Below are positions 35,979 through 45,254 of a stretch of 64,000 nt of DNA, piece after piece; position 1 is the stretch's first letter; each line of letters opens with the position of its first letter. The notes below the pieces were generated by a model. The model did no database searches. It was not told the origin of the DNA and was given only the letters and a program-made list of their open reading frames with translations. The position numbers and the translations under genes were made by a program. The stretch is taken from the NCBI RefSeq assembly GCF_014640335.1, contig NZ_BMGT01000003.1:603149-667148 (forward strand), written 5' to 3'. The DNA is from Edaphobacter dinghuensis. Its GTDB lineage: Bacteria > Acidobacteriota > Terriglobia > Terriglobales > Acidobacteriaceae.

Positions 35979-37460
35979 ATGAAGTCTCGGCTCTTTGCGT
36001 TTTTCTGTGTTTCTCTTCTCCTCGCTGGTCTCGGTCATGCTCAGAGTGTTCCAGTCTCTGCGGGTATGTCGACACAGTCTGCACTTAGTCTTGTAAATAC
36101 ATACCCGATGTCTGCGGCGGTACAGGGAAGCTTCGATCATTTCGGAATCGACCTTAAGCGCAACCGTCTGTTTGTTACGGCGGAAGATTACAAATCGGTG
36201 CTGGTCTTCGATCTGAATACGGGCGCGGTGATTCATCGCATCGAAGGAGTTGTACGACCGCATGCTATTCTCTATCGCTCAAATGTGGATCGGCTGTACA
36301 TCACAGACGGAGAAGACGGGTCTGTGCGCGTCTTTGATGCAGAGACGTATCGCCAGATCGGGCGTATCGCTCTATTGAAGGATGCCGATTCGATCGGATT
36401 CGACGTCTCGCGCAAGCTACTTTACGTTGACAACGGTGGCAGAGATGTAGGTAAGAACTACTCAATGCTGAGTGTCATCGACACTACAAATAATACGAAG
36501 GTGCAGGATATTCGCATTGAGGGTGACACCCTGGAGGCGATGGCGCTCGACAGCTACCGGCCTCGCTTGTATGTGAATGACAAGGCGACGAACGAGGTCG
36601 TCGTCGTCGACCGGTTCACGAACAAGGTCTTCGCAAAGTGGCCTCTGACGATGTGCCATGTAAATGTAGCGATGGCGCTTGATGAGCAGCGACAACGACT
36701 GTTTGTGGGATGCAGGAGTGGACAGATTGTGGTGCTCGATAGCAATACCGGCAAAGAGCTTCAAACGCTGAGGATTCATACAGGCGTTGACGATCTCATC
36801 TACGATCCGGTGACACGACGCATCTACGCCTCGACTGATGGCTTTATCGATGTGTTCGATCAGATTAACCTGAACGACTACGTCTCGCGCGGCAGCATCG
36901 CTTCAGGTGCGAAGGGTCGCACAGAGCGGCTGGTACCTGAGTTGAACCGGCTCTTCGTTGCGATTCCCAAAAGCTCCGCAGCCAATGCGCATGTTCTTGT
37001 CTTTGAGCCGGAGAATACGCAGCCACCCGTGACTCGACCTGTCGATATACAAGAGCCAGTGCACGCGCCTGTAGCGGAGAAGATGGTTCTTGAAGAACTC
37101 TCCGAGCATCCGTTGCTGCGCCGCATGGGGCTGCATGTAATCCCGCCAGGAGGAAAGACGATGATCCTGATCGCGAACGGCAACGAGACACGGCTCGGGA
37201 TTCATACCTCAGAGGGTGACTTCGCCGCGGTCAAGAGCGGAAAGACATACGGGCCGCGAATTCCCGACGGCGAGTTCTACAACATGAAGATGCCGATGTT
37301 CGATGCAAGGGGGCGTCGTATTGGCATTCTGGTGATGGAGATCGCTTGCACTGACGCCCATAGTGAAGCGGAGGCAGCGACAAAGGCGGAAAGTATTCGC
37401 AGCGAGCTAGCTAGCAAGATTCCAAACCTGGATGCTCTCTTCGCTCCGCTTCCCAACTAA
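35979..37460 (+). CDS. Secreted YncE-like beta-propeller protein with an extra C-terminal domain
   Basis: The protein has 493 residues and a signal peptide ending GLGHAQ. Residues 40-350 hold repeated propeller blades: FDHFGIDLKRNRLFVTAED, LYITDGEDGSVRVFDAET, RLYVNDKATNEVVVVDRF, RLFVGCRSGQIVVLDSN, RIYASTDGFIDVFDQ. After a proline-rich hinge (ENTQPPVTRPVDIQEPVHAP) about 120 residues form a separate domain (MILIANGNETRLGIHTSEGD, GPRIPDGEFYNMKMPMFD, RRIGILVMEIA) that reads like a small ligand-binding PDC/cache-like fold. The opening phrase is nearly the same as in the shorter protein at 40635. It probably works outside the inner membrane with the neighbouring receptors. Function unknown. Confidence 0.8.
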   Translation: MKSRLFAFFCVSLLLAGLGHAQSVPVSAGMSTQSALSLVNTYPMSAAVQGSFDHFGIDLKRNRLFVTAEDYKSVLVFDLNTGAVIHRIEGVVRPHAILYRSNVDRLYITDGEDGSVRVFDAETYRQIGRIALLKDADSIGFDVSRKLLYVDNGGRDVGKNYSMLSVIDTTNNTKVQDIRIEGDTLEAMALDSYRPRLYVNDKATNEVVVVDRFTNKVFAKWPLTMCHVNVAMALDEQRQRLFVGCRSGQIVVLDSNTGKELQTLRIHTGVDDLIYDPVTRRIYASTDGFIDVFDQINLNDYVSRGSIASGAKGRTERLVPELNRLFVAIPKSSAANAHVLVFEPENTQPPVTRPVDIQEPVHAPVAEKMVLEELSEHPLLRRMGLHVIPPGGKTMILIANGNETRLGIHTSEGDFAAVKSGKTYGPRIPDGEFYNMKMPMFDARGRRIGILVMEIACTDAHSEAEAATKAESIRSELASKIPNLDALFAPLPN

Positions 37461-37553
37461 CAGGATTCAGTAGCTCACGGACAGGTTACCGCAGCGGCTC
37501 TTTGGAGTCGGTCAGCCATTCCTTGTCCCAAATTGTTATCGATGGAGAAGTCT

Positions 37554-40500
37554 ATGAATCGGCGCACGTATATCACCCTAAGTTGTCTGATCTTTCTCTT
37601 TCCAATTCTGCTGTACGCGCAGATCGATCGGACGGAACTGAACGGAACAGTTGCGGACGGCACGGGCGCGTCTCTGAGTGGCGTCTCGATCACCGTGACA
37701 CAGGAGGGAACCAATCAGGTTCGTGCTGTCACTACGGATTCGCACGGCCAGTATGTTATTTCCTCCCTGCCTATTGGGCGTTTTGCCATAGTGTTTGCCC
37801 ACGATGGCTTCAAGGACTTGCGCGTGACGGATCTGGATCTTCACTCCGGTGACACGCGCACAGTGAATGCAAAACTGGTCGTGGGATCCCTTAACCAGAG
37901 CATCGGAGTGGAAGCTGATCTAGGCGGAGCGCAACTCGACAAGAGCAACGCTACCTTTGGAGGCACGATTCAGACGGCACAGGTTTCCCGTCTTCCGCTC
38001 AATGGTCGCAACATTACAAACCTTGAGTTGTTGGCCCCGGGCGCGATCGATTCCGGCTCGGGCGCGCAGTCATCGATTCGCTTCTCGGGCAATGGGACGG
38101 ATGACAACAACTTTCGACTCGACGGTGTGGACGCGAGCGGCGTCTTTCACGCGTCGCTCAAATCGGCGCTGCGCCTGCAGTTTTCCACTGAAGCGATCGC
38201 AGAGTTCAAAGTGGATTCGGGAGCTTACACGGCAGATACGGGAGGCTCAGCAGGCGGGCAGGTGAGCCTCATTTCGAAGACCGGCACCAACGCGTTTCAT
38301 GGCAGCGTCTTCGACTATCTGCGTAACAACTACTTTGATGCGCAGGGGCCTATAAAGTCGGCTCTCAAGCGACCCGTCTTCCAACTTAATCAGTTTGGGG
38401 GAAGCCTTGGAGGACCCATTGTCAGGGATCGCACCTTCTTCTTTGCGAACTATGAAGGGTTTCGTCAGCAGCTTGGCGGCGTTCCACAGACGGGCTTTGT
38501 GCCAAGTCCAGCCTTTCGCGCACAAGTGGCTGCTGCGCAACCCAGCCTTGCTTTCATCGTGAACGCCTATCCGCAAGGACAGGCTCCAACTTCGGACCCA
38601 AACGTCTTCTCCTTCACCGGAGTGGTTCCGAGTCCCAATGCCGAGAACGCGGGGACGGTGCGCGTCGACCATCGCTTCTCGTCGCATGACTCGGGCTACG
38701 TGCGTTACAACATCGACGACGGCGCATCGACGAGTGCTCTGAATGCGCTGGCGCAGGGCATTACCGTCACTGCGCGGACGCAGAACCTCGTCCTAGAGGA
38801 GACGCGCATCATCAGTCCGCGCACGATCAACGAAGCGCAAATCGGGTTCAACCGCAACACCTATCTCCAGTATCAGCACACCGGACTGCCCTTCAACTTC
38901 ACCATTACCGGCTTTACGTCGCTCAATGAGAACTACAGCAAGGAGCAGGTGGGGCAGTCGATCTCCGTCAACGACACGGTGACCTGGACCAAGGGTTACC
39001 ACACGCTTAAATTTGGTGCCGAGTTGAAATTGCCCCGCTTCAATGAACAGAACTCGGTTGATGGGACAGCGACCTTTATTAATGAGGCGAGCTTTCTTGC
39101 CAATCAGCTCAGCACTTTCCTCACAACTGCCGCACTGCCTGACAAGGGGATGAACAAGGTTCACGTCAGCGGATATGCGCAGGATGAGTGGAAGGCCTCC
39201 CGTGGCCTGACGATCAACTATGGGCTGCGATATAACTACTTTTCGCCTTTCACCGAGTCTCACGGGAACGAGGATCCCTTTGACATCGCGGACTGCGGCG
39301 GATACTGCGGGCTTGGTGCCAGCTTCTACCATCCCAATTACCTGAGCTTCGATCCTCGTGCTTCGGTAGCATACGCACCCGAAGCCTGGAAGGGCAACAC
39401 GGTGTTTCGTGCCGGATACGGCATCTATCATGGCGAGGTACAGCTTGGCGATGAAGACAGCCCGGTGGTGAACACCGAGCCTTCGACGCTCCTTACCAGC
39501 GGTATTCAATCGAACGGGTCGTTCGTACAGTACTCGTATCCCGTTCCCCCCTCATTGACGCCATCCACGGGCCTTGCACTCACTCCGCGATCGATGGCCC
39601 GTGTTCATCCTGACTCATATGTGGAGCAGTGGACGGCCTCTGTGCAGCAGGCTCTTCCAGGACAGACATCGCTGACGGTGACCTATCTCGGGTCTCATGG
39701 GGTTCATCTGTTCCGCCGCAGCTACACAAATCTTATTGATCCGGCGACCAACAAGCGTCCGCTCCCACAGTTCCCGAGCGAAATCGACACGAAGTACAAC
39801 GAGGGAATGTCGACCTTCAATGCGCTGATCACCAGTGTGTCACGCCGTTTTCATAACGGATTGTTTTTTGGCGGCAATTACATGTGGTCACATGCCCTCA
39901 ACGATGGGTCGGTCGGTGCGGGCGATGCCGATGCCGCAGAAAATATCGCATGCTTTCGCTGCGAGTATGCAAGTAGCGACTTCGATTCTCGGTACAGCGG
40001 CACACTGAGTGCCGTGTACGATCTGCCCTTCGGTCGGGGGCGGGCGCATCTCAGTAACAACACAGCCGTCGATCTTGTGGCTGGCGGATGGTCTCTGAAC
40101 ACGCTCTTTACCGCACGTGCTGGCCTCCCGATCAACATCTATCTGACTCGAAACTCAAACGAGATGGTTGATGGAAATAATGTGAATCAAAGGCCCAATC
40201 GAGTCGCCGGTGTACCGCTCTACCTTGCAAACCACAGCATCACGCAGTGGATCAACCCCGCAGCATTTTCGCTGCCCGCGGTAGGTGCGTGGGGAAATGC
40301 AGGTCACAATGTCGCAGTAGGACCAGCCTTGTGGCAGAACGATTCGGCTATCCAGAAGACCTTCCGGGTGACAGAGCGCAACAGCATTGTCTTTCGTTCG
40401 GAGGCATTCAACCTTTTCAACCGCTCTCAGTACGCGAATCCTTCGGCCACAATGAGTGTGACGACCAACGCATCGAGTGGATTACGGACGCTGAACGTTC

Positions 40501-40601
40501 CTTCCAGCTTTGGTCATATCACCTCGACGGTGAACTCGGCCGGCCTGGTAGGAACCGGAACACCGCGCGTTCTCGAATTTTCCCTGCGCCTCACCTACTA
40601 A
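37554..40601 (+). CDS. TonB-dependent receptor, Oar-like
   Basis: The start at 37554 has GGAG 6-7 bases upstream and opens a signal peptide (MNRRTYITLSCLIFLFPILLYAQ); the frame extends a few codons further up. The CarboxypepD_reg-like domain is RTELNGTVADGTGASLSGVS...YVISSLPIGRFAIVF. The plug has LPLNGRNITNLELLAPGAI, FRLDGVDASGVF and VSLISKTGTNAFHG. The barrel of about 800 residues ends FSLRLTY. It is followed 33 bases later by a second YncE-like gene, repeating the receptor plus propeller arrangement immediately upstream. Confidence 0.93.
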   Translation: MNRRTYITLSCLIFLFPILLYAQIDRTELNGTVADGTGASLSGVSITVTQEGTNQVRAVTTDSHGQYVISSLPIGRFAIVFAHDGFKDLRVTDLDLHSGDTRTVNAKLVVGSLNQSIGVEADLGGAQLDKSNATFGGTIQTAQVSRLPLNGRNITNLELLAPGAIDSGSGAQSSIRFSGNGTDDNNFRLDGVDASGVFHASLKSALRLQFSTEAIAEFKVDSGAYTADTGGSAGGQVSLISKTGTNAFHGSVFDYLRNNYFDAQGPIKSALKRPVFQLNQFGGSLGGPIVRDRTFFFANYEGFRQQLGGVPQTGFVPSPAFRAQVAAAQPSLAFIVNAYPQGQAPTSDPNVFSFTGVVPSPNAENAGTVRVDHRFSSHDSGYVRYNIDDGASTSALNALAQGITVTARTQNLVLEETRIISPRTINEAQIGFNRNTYLQYQHTGLPFNFTITGFTSLNENYSKEQVGQSISVNDTVTWTKGYHTLKFGAELKLPRFNEQNSVDGTATFINEASFLANQLSTFLTTAALPDKGMNKVHVSGYAQDEWKASRGLTINYGLRYNYFSPFTESHGNEDPFDIADCGGYCGLGASFYHPNYLSFDPRASVAYAPEAWKGNTVFRAGYGIYHGEVQLGDEDSPVVNTEPSTLLTSGIQSNGSFVQYSYPVPPSLTPSTGLALTPRSMARVHPDSYVEQWTASVQQALPGQTSLTVTYLGSHGVHLFRRSYTNLIDPATNKRPLPQFPSEIDTKYNEGMSTFNALITSVSRRFHNGLFFGGNYMWSHALNDGSVGAGDADAAENIACFRCEYASSDFDSRYSGTLSAVYDLPFGRGRAHLSNNTAVDLVAGGWSLNTLFTARAGLPINIYLTRNSNEMVDGNNVNQRPNRVAGVPLYLANHSITQWINPAAFSLPAVGAWGNAGHNVAVGPALWQNDSAIQKTFRVTERNSIVFRSEAFNLFNRSQYANPSATMSVTTNASSGLRTLNVPSSFGHITSTVNSAGLVGTGTPRVLEFSLRLTY

Positions 40602-40634
40602 ACGAGCAAGTCTTACAGAATTTCTGGAGCCCTG

Positions 40635-41675
40635 ATGAAGACGCATATTCTGATCTCTTTGTTGACGATTGCTTCAACCCTTTCTCCCATGTCCTATGCT
40701 GCGCAGCCTAACGAGCAGCCGGTGACGTTGCTTGGCACAACCTATCTGCCAGAGATTGTGGGCGATTTCGATCATTTCGCCGTCGATCTAAAGCGAAACC
40801 ATCTCTTTGTTTCGGCAGAGGTGCATCACTCAATCGAGATGTTCGACCTCAAGACGGGCCAGCATCTCAAGAGTATTGGTGGTTTCAAGACTCCTCATTC
40901 AGTTGCCTATGCACCGGAAAAGGATGAGCTGATGGTTGCGGATGGTGGCGACTCGGCGCTGGTGCTGCTCTCCGGCGAAGACTTCCACCGGATCGATCGC
41001 ATACAGCTTATCGATGGCTCGGCTACGGGCAAAGGCGATTCGCCTGATGCCGCGTACTACGATGCAGCGAATCGTCTGTATTACATAGGTAATGGTGGGG
41101 TGTCGGCGAACTTACCCGACTCCGTGATATCGATCTTCTCTGTCGATCAGGGCAAACTGATCGGGTCGATTTCGATCCCAGGCAATAATGTGGAGAGCAT
41201 GAAGGTCGATAATCTGCATCAGCGTCTCTATGTGAATATTCGCGACAAGAAGCAGATAGGCGTTGTAGATCTCAAGACGCGGCAGGTGATTCATACCTGG
41301 ACCGCTCCTGACATGAACAGGAACACAGCGCTCGCGGTGGATGCGGAGCAGGAGCGGATCTTCGTTGCCGGACGCAGCCCGGGTATCTTCTATGTCTTCG
41401 ATCGCGAGGGAAGGATTGTCAGCCAGAAGTCCTGCGTCGATATCAATGATGATATGACCTGGGATCCGGTGATGAAGCGGATATATATCAGCGGTACACA
41501 GGGCCTTAGCATCTTTCATCAGGACACCCCCGATACCTATTCGGAGATTGCTAATATTCCGACGAACGGCGGAAAGACGTCGTTCTACGTTCCTCAAGTA
41601 CATCGCTTCTTCGTCATTCACCCGAAGACAAATGTCGATATCGCAGGTTTGCTGGTATATCGCGTGAATCCATAG
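40635..41675 (+). CDS. Secreted YncE-like beta-propeller protein
   Basis: The protein has 346 residues. GGAG lies 6 bases before the ATG and a signal peptide ends SYAAQ. Blades are visible as FDHFAVDLKRNHLFVSAEVH, VAYAPEKDELMVADGGDSA, AANRLYYIGNGGV, RLYVNIRDKKQIGVVDLK, RIFVAGRSPGIFYVFD and KRIYISGTQGLSIF, which suggests a seven-bladed propeller. It lacks the extra C-terminal domain of the paralogue at 35979. Propellers of this type are often called YncE or PQQ-like, but no cofactor motif is visible. It is likely a periplasmic or surface partner of the receptor encoded just upstream. Confidence 0.82.
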   Translation: MKTHILISLLTIASTLSPMSYAAQPNEQPVTLLGTTYLPEIVGDFDHFAVDLKRNHLFVSAEVHHSIEMFDLKTGQHLKSIGGFKTPHSVAYAPEKDELMVADGGDSALVLLSGEDFHRIDRIQLIDGSATGKGDSPDAAYYDAANRLYYIGNGGVSANLPDSVISIFSVDQGKLIGSISIPGNNVESMKVDNLHQRLYVNIRDKKQIGVVDLKTRQVIHTWTAPDMNRNTALAVDAEQERIFVAGRSPGIFYVFDREGRIVSQKSCVDINDDMTWDPVMKRIYISGTQGLSIFHQDTPDTYSEIANIPTNGGKTSFYVPQVHRFFVIHPKTNVDIAGLLVYRVNP

Positions 41676-41745
41676 ACACAAGGGCGATAAACGTAATGAG
41701 GATTGCTAGACGTTTAGGCCAACATAGAAAGCAATCAGCGCATAT

Positions 41746-41780
41746 TGCAGCTCAGCGCGAATGGCACGGTCTGAGCTGCA
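41746..41780. terminator. Hairpin between convergent genes
   Basis: TGCAGCTCAG (41746-41755) and CTGAGCTGCA (41771-41780) are exact 10-bp inverted copies around a 15-base loop, between the stops of convergent genes at 41675 and 41858. No T-run follows on either side. Confidence 0.45.
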
Positions 41781-41857
41781 CACTCAATTACACCTTTGCA
41801 AAATTCATTGATAACATCTCCGGCTTGCTGGATTGACAGAGGGGCCAGCTACTAGTA

Positions 41858-42889
41858 TCAGGGCTGTAGATGACCAGAATAGCGAGCGGCTACGATGTTG
41901 CGCTGGACTGCTTCCATTGCCTGCTTGGTGGGCATTCTTTTAGTCATTACACCTTCGAAAAAATAGCCCGTTGCCCAATTGCTGTTATCACCACCAATTC
42001 CCAGGATGATAGCTCCTTCCTGTTTCATTGGTTGATAGCCGTTCGGTAGAGAGATGATGTTGGTACTGGTTAGGCTTCCAGATTGAGCGTTGCCTTGGTA
42101 GATGGCGAAGGTATGTTGACCGTCGCTAGCGCCCATGTCGGTGACGAAGGTGGTGCCGGCAGGAACTTTAAGGTGACCGTAGATGCCATCCTCCATGTCG
42201 AGTCCCGCATCGGGGCTGCATGGGTTGCCGTGACACATGATGTTAATAGCATCCATGTGTCCGGCTTTGTTGTCGAGATTGTTGGTTTCGGCGTTACCGA
42301 AGTCGAAGCAGCACTTGCTATTAAGATTGAGGGCAGAGGTGACCATATAGACGCCCTCGGGCTCACCGTTGACGGCTGTTTGTTTGGGGCTATCGTTGCG
42401 GTAGCCCATCCCCGGGGAGATGACGAGGCCGTAGACCTTATGTCCGGTAATGGTTGCGGGGAGAGCATTGGCTATAGCAGGGATATCGTAGCCGTTGGGG
42501 CCTGGTCCGTGCGCTGCGCCGCCAGGAGGTGCAAGCGTGAGGTCGTTATGGTTGGGAGATTGATCGTAGAGCTTCGTGATAGTGCAAGATGTTTTGGCAC
42601 AGAAGGTATCCTGTGCTGCGGCATCGGCGTAGCCGTTGGGAAGGAGGCCAATGTTGGTGTGAGTTTTGTCGGATTGCCGAGTAACCTGATAGAGTGGGCC
42701 GGTATATGCCCTGTAAAGAGCGCGGGTCGTGCTGATGGCGGCAACACAGGGCGTTGCAGATGCGAAGAGATCACAGGGGCGTGTGGTCTTTTGCGCTGAA
42801 GCGACGTTAGCTGGAGTCATCATAAAAGCTGTGAGAAGGATTGCGAACGACAGGATTTTTCCGAACAGTATGTTTGATTTGATTGACAT
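41858..42889 (-). CDS. Alpha-L-arabinofuranosidase, GH54 catalytic domain
   Basis: The protein has 343 residues with a signal peptide ending NVASAQ. The mature part matches the GH54 (AbfB) catalytic domain closely: RPCDLFASATPCVAAISTTR, LYDQSPNHNDLTLAPPGG, CCFDFGNAETNN, MKQEGAIILGIGGDNSNWAT and FFEGVMT. By comparison with the Aspergillus enzyme, E233 (in LDMED) should be the nucleophile and D301 (in GGDNSN) the acid/base. The paired cysteines of the fungal fold (CC at 193-194, C39/C48) are kept. It ends after the catalytic domain and lacks the AbfB CBM42 module. It releases terminal alpha-L-arabinofuranose from arabinan or arabinoxylan outside the cell. Confidence 0.9.
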   Translation of the reverse strand: MSIKSNILFGKILSFAILLTAFMMTPANVASAQKTTRPCDLFASATPCVAAISTTRALYRAYTGPLYQVTRQSDKTHTNIGLLPNGYADAAAQDTFCAKTSCTITKLYDQSPNHNDLTLAPPGGAAHGPGPNGYDIPAIANALPATITGHKVYGLVISPGMGYRNDSPKQTAVNGEPEGVYMVTSALNLNSKCCFDFGNAETNNLDNKAGHMDAINIMCHGNPCSPDAGLDMEDGIYGHLKVPAGTTFVTDMGASDGQHTFAIYQGNAQSGSLTSTNIISLPNGYQPMKQEGAIILGIGGDNSNWATGYFFEGVMTKRMPTKQAMEAVQRNIVAARYSGHLQP

Positions 42890-43044
42890 GGGTTATTCGT
42901 AAGTTCCTTTACTTAAATTGGTTTCGCTTTGTTGTCGAATAGTTGTCCGCATTGAACATGTAAATACTTCCGCTACGCCTGTAATCCCGATGTGTTCTTG
43001 CCTTGCGATAGGTTCTGTAACTATAGGGCCAATGGATGTGCATG

Positions 43045-45099
43045 CTATGACATTTTCTTAGCCTTGGGGAATGCAGTGATCCGCAACTTCGCTGCTGCAT
43101 AGGGCACAAGCGTCAGTTGTTCTTCGACTTGATTGCTGATGACAGGGCTTTGCGGAACCGGATTGGCGACACCATCTACGGCACGCCATTCGTCGAGTTT
43201 GTGCGCGTTCACCTGTAATTTCACGGGAGTATCTTTCAAGCTGTAGGGTGATGCGCCAACCGGTTGCTCCTCAACTGCCAGTTTGCCTATATTTTCCTCG
43301 TCCACTGCGAGAGCGTAGTTCCATGATGTGGAAGGGAAGACCTGCCAGTCGGCTGTCATTCCACGATCGCGCAGTTTTACCCAACTCTCACCGATGGGAT
43401 AGGAAAAAACAAGTGGTCCTCGTTCGATTGAGACGGAGTCCTTATATCCAGATGACAGTCTAGGAACTAGGGGGAGCTTCAACTCTACGACGTCTCCAGA
43501 TTGCCAAGTGCGTTCGATTCGGGCAAAGGTGGCGGCAGATGGAGCGGGCTGGCCTACTCCATTAATAGAGATCGTTGCGCCATTGGCCCATGCTGGAATG
43601 CGGAGCCGGAGCGGAAACTTCACCGACGCTGATGGATTCACAGTGATGTGCACCGTTCCTCGGAAGGGATAGTCGGTCTCTTCCAACACGTGGACCGTTG
43701 TGCCGTTGACTGTAGTCCGAACCTCGCAAGGTGAGTATGCGGCCGCAACCAGACCGTCGTCGTGTGATGCCATCCAAAGGCTTGCGGCAAACTTTGGCCA
43801 GCCTTGATGAAAGTTTGCTGTGCAGCAACCGAAGTTGGGCTCGAGCCCATACAGGTTCGATTCGGGGCCATCAGTCGTCCAGGGCTTGTGGTGGAGACTG
43901 CACTCAACCTGATTTGGCTCTTGATTGTACTGGTGCGCCCACATATCGTCCGTGAAGGTGCCTGGCAGAGCATTGAAGGCAATGAGCTCCAATCGATCGC
44001 CGAGTGAGGCATCGCCGAGGATGGCCAACGATTGCTCAAGCGAAAACATTGTTTCGACAACAGTGCAGAGTTCAGTACCTTGCGATGGATTCCGGCCTGC
44101 TAAGTGTTCATCGCACGAGAACATGCCGTTGGGTAGGCCATGATATCTGTCGAGCTCGGCCATCATCTGGTGCACCGCCTGGCGATCGCTTTCGTCATTC
44201 GATATGGCAGACCAGACCGGAGATGCTTTGATCGCCTGACCATTATTGACGCCGTGAGTTGTAAGGGCGACATCCTTCAGGCCGCCGCCCTCGTTGAGCT
44301 TGATGAACTCTGGAGTGATCCGCTCGGTATATTTGAAGTCGGCAAAATTAGCTTTCCAATCGAAGCCCTGCTGGTGGAGGAGGTGAGCGAGGTCGAGCAG
44401 CTTGGAATCTCCAGTGCGATTGTAGAGCCAGATAACAATAAGGGCATTGTCTTGCCAGCGAAATTTTCCCCAGTCGCGCAGAGGCCTTGCTGGCAGTGTA
44501 TTAAGTTGATACGCAAAATATCGGGTGAGCAGCGGTATGACACGCGGATCGGAGGTAGCTTCCTGATACTGTGTTAATGCCTTGAGCATGACCATGCGCG
44601 GCCACCAGTCGTCATTGCTGCGAGGACCGATCATCCCATTTGGAAGCTGGTTTGTCAGTGTCCATTCAATATATCTCTGTGCCTTCGCTTTTAGGCGATC
44701 GTCATCGAGCAGATACGCGAGAGGGACAAGCCCATCGATAAAGTATGGGCCACGCTCCCATGCTTCTCCCGTGCCACCCAGCCACGCACTATTGCTGCCT
44801 ACATCATCCCAAGTCTCGTCGAGATGTCCGCTTAGGCCGCTGGCCTGAATCCGCAACTGATCTCGCAACCAGCCAGTAGGATGAACACTACCGAGCGGTA
44901 ACATATAAAATGCGTTCTGCACGAGCGGAGCTCGGTTTTTGATTGCAGTATTTGAACTTGCAATGGCTGGTAGAGAAGGAACCTTCGAAAGAGCTCGAGC
45001 CGTGCGTCCAGTTACCGGAAATGAAGCCAAAGTAGCAGCAGCTCCCACTTGCTTAAGGAAACGCCGTCGACTGGCTAAGGATAAAGAAACCGTTTTCAT
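43045..45099 (-). CDS. Beta-L-arabinofuranosidase, GH127-type (DUF1680)
   Basis: The protein has 684 residues. GGAG lies 6 bases before the ATG, and the N-terminus is a Tat signal (SRRRFLKQVGAAATL). The main part is an (alpha/alpha)6 barrel of the GH127 type with GHLDETWDDVG, GSNSAWLGGTGEAWERGPYF, DGLVPLAYLL and LYGLEPNFGCCTANFHQGWP. The zinc-thiolate centre is present: E343-x-C345 (GTELC) and C425-C426, where C425 is the expected nucleophile; E331 is a candidate acid/base. Beta-sandwich domains follow. The enzyme removes beta-L-arabinofuranose. It lies downstream of a site that shares the core of the palindrome upstream of the three-component sensor operon. Confidence 0.9.
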   Translation of the reverse strand: MKTVSLSLASRRRFLKQVGAAATLASFPVTGRTARALSKVPSLPAIASSNTAIKNRAPLVQNAFYMLPLGSVHPTGWLRDQLRIQASGLSGHLDETWDDVGSNSAWLGGTGEAWERGPYFIDGLVPLAYLLDDDRLKAKAQRYIEWTLTNQLPNGMIGPRSNDDWWPRMVMLKALTQYQEATSDPRVIPLLTRYFAYQLNTLPARPLRDWGKFRWQDNALIVIWLYNRTGDSKLLDLAHLLHQQGFDWKANFADFKYTERITPEFIKLNEGGGLKDVALTTHGVNNGQAIKASPVWSAISNDESDRQAVHQMMAELDRYHGLPNGMFSCDEHLAGRNPSQGTELCTVVETMFSLEQSLAILGDASLGDRLELIAFNALPGTFTDDMWAHQYNQEPNQVECSLHHKPWTTDGPESNLYGLEPNFGCCTANFHQGWPKFAASLWMASHDDGLVAAAYSPCEVRTTVNGTTVHVLEETDYPFRGTVHITVNPSASVKFPLRLRIPAWANGATISINGVGQPAPSAATFARIERTWQSGDVVELKLPLVPRLSSGYKDSVSIERGPLVFSYPIGESWVKLRDRGMTADWQVFPSTSWNYALAVDEENIGKLAVEEQPVGASPYSLKDTPVKLQVNAHKLDEWRAVDGVANPVPQSPVISNQVEEQLTLVPYAAAKLRITAFPKAKKMS

Positions 45100-45222
45100 T
45101 TTAACTCCGTGTCAAAGTCTGCACTCTGAAGGGCGATTTCAACTCATTTGAAGTTGATTAGGTAGTAGTGCTGCAGACTTGTTAGTAACAGTATTAGTGT
45201 TACTTGTTCGAGGTATCGGGGT

Positions 45223-45242
45223 CTATAGGTCAAATGAGCTAC
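45223..45242. promoter_or_regulatory. Candidate operator upstream of the GH127 gene
   Basis: TAGGTCA-AA-TGAGCTA is an inverted repeat with one mismatch and a 2-base spacer. It has the same left arm, spacer length and, but for one base, right arm as TAGGTCA-TA-TGACCTA in the centre of the palindrome at 49111-49140. It lies about 125 bases before the GH127 start and just past the end of the regulator gene at 45255, so the LuxR-type regulator encoded here is the first candidate to bind it. Confidence 0.5.
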
Positions 45243-45254
45243 TTGTTTTGTCTA

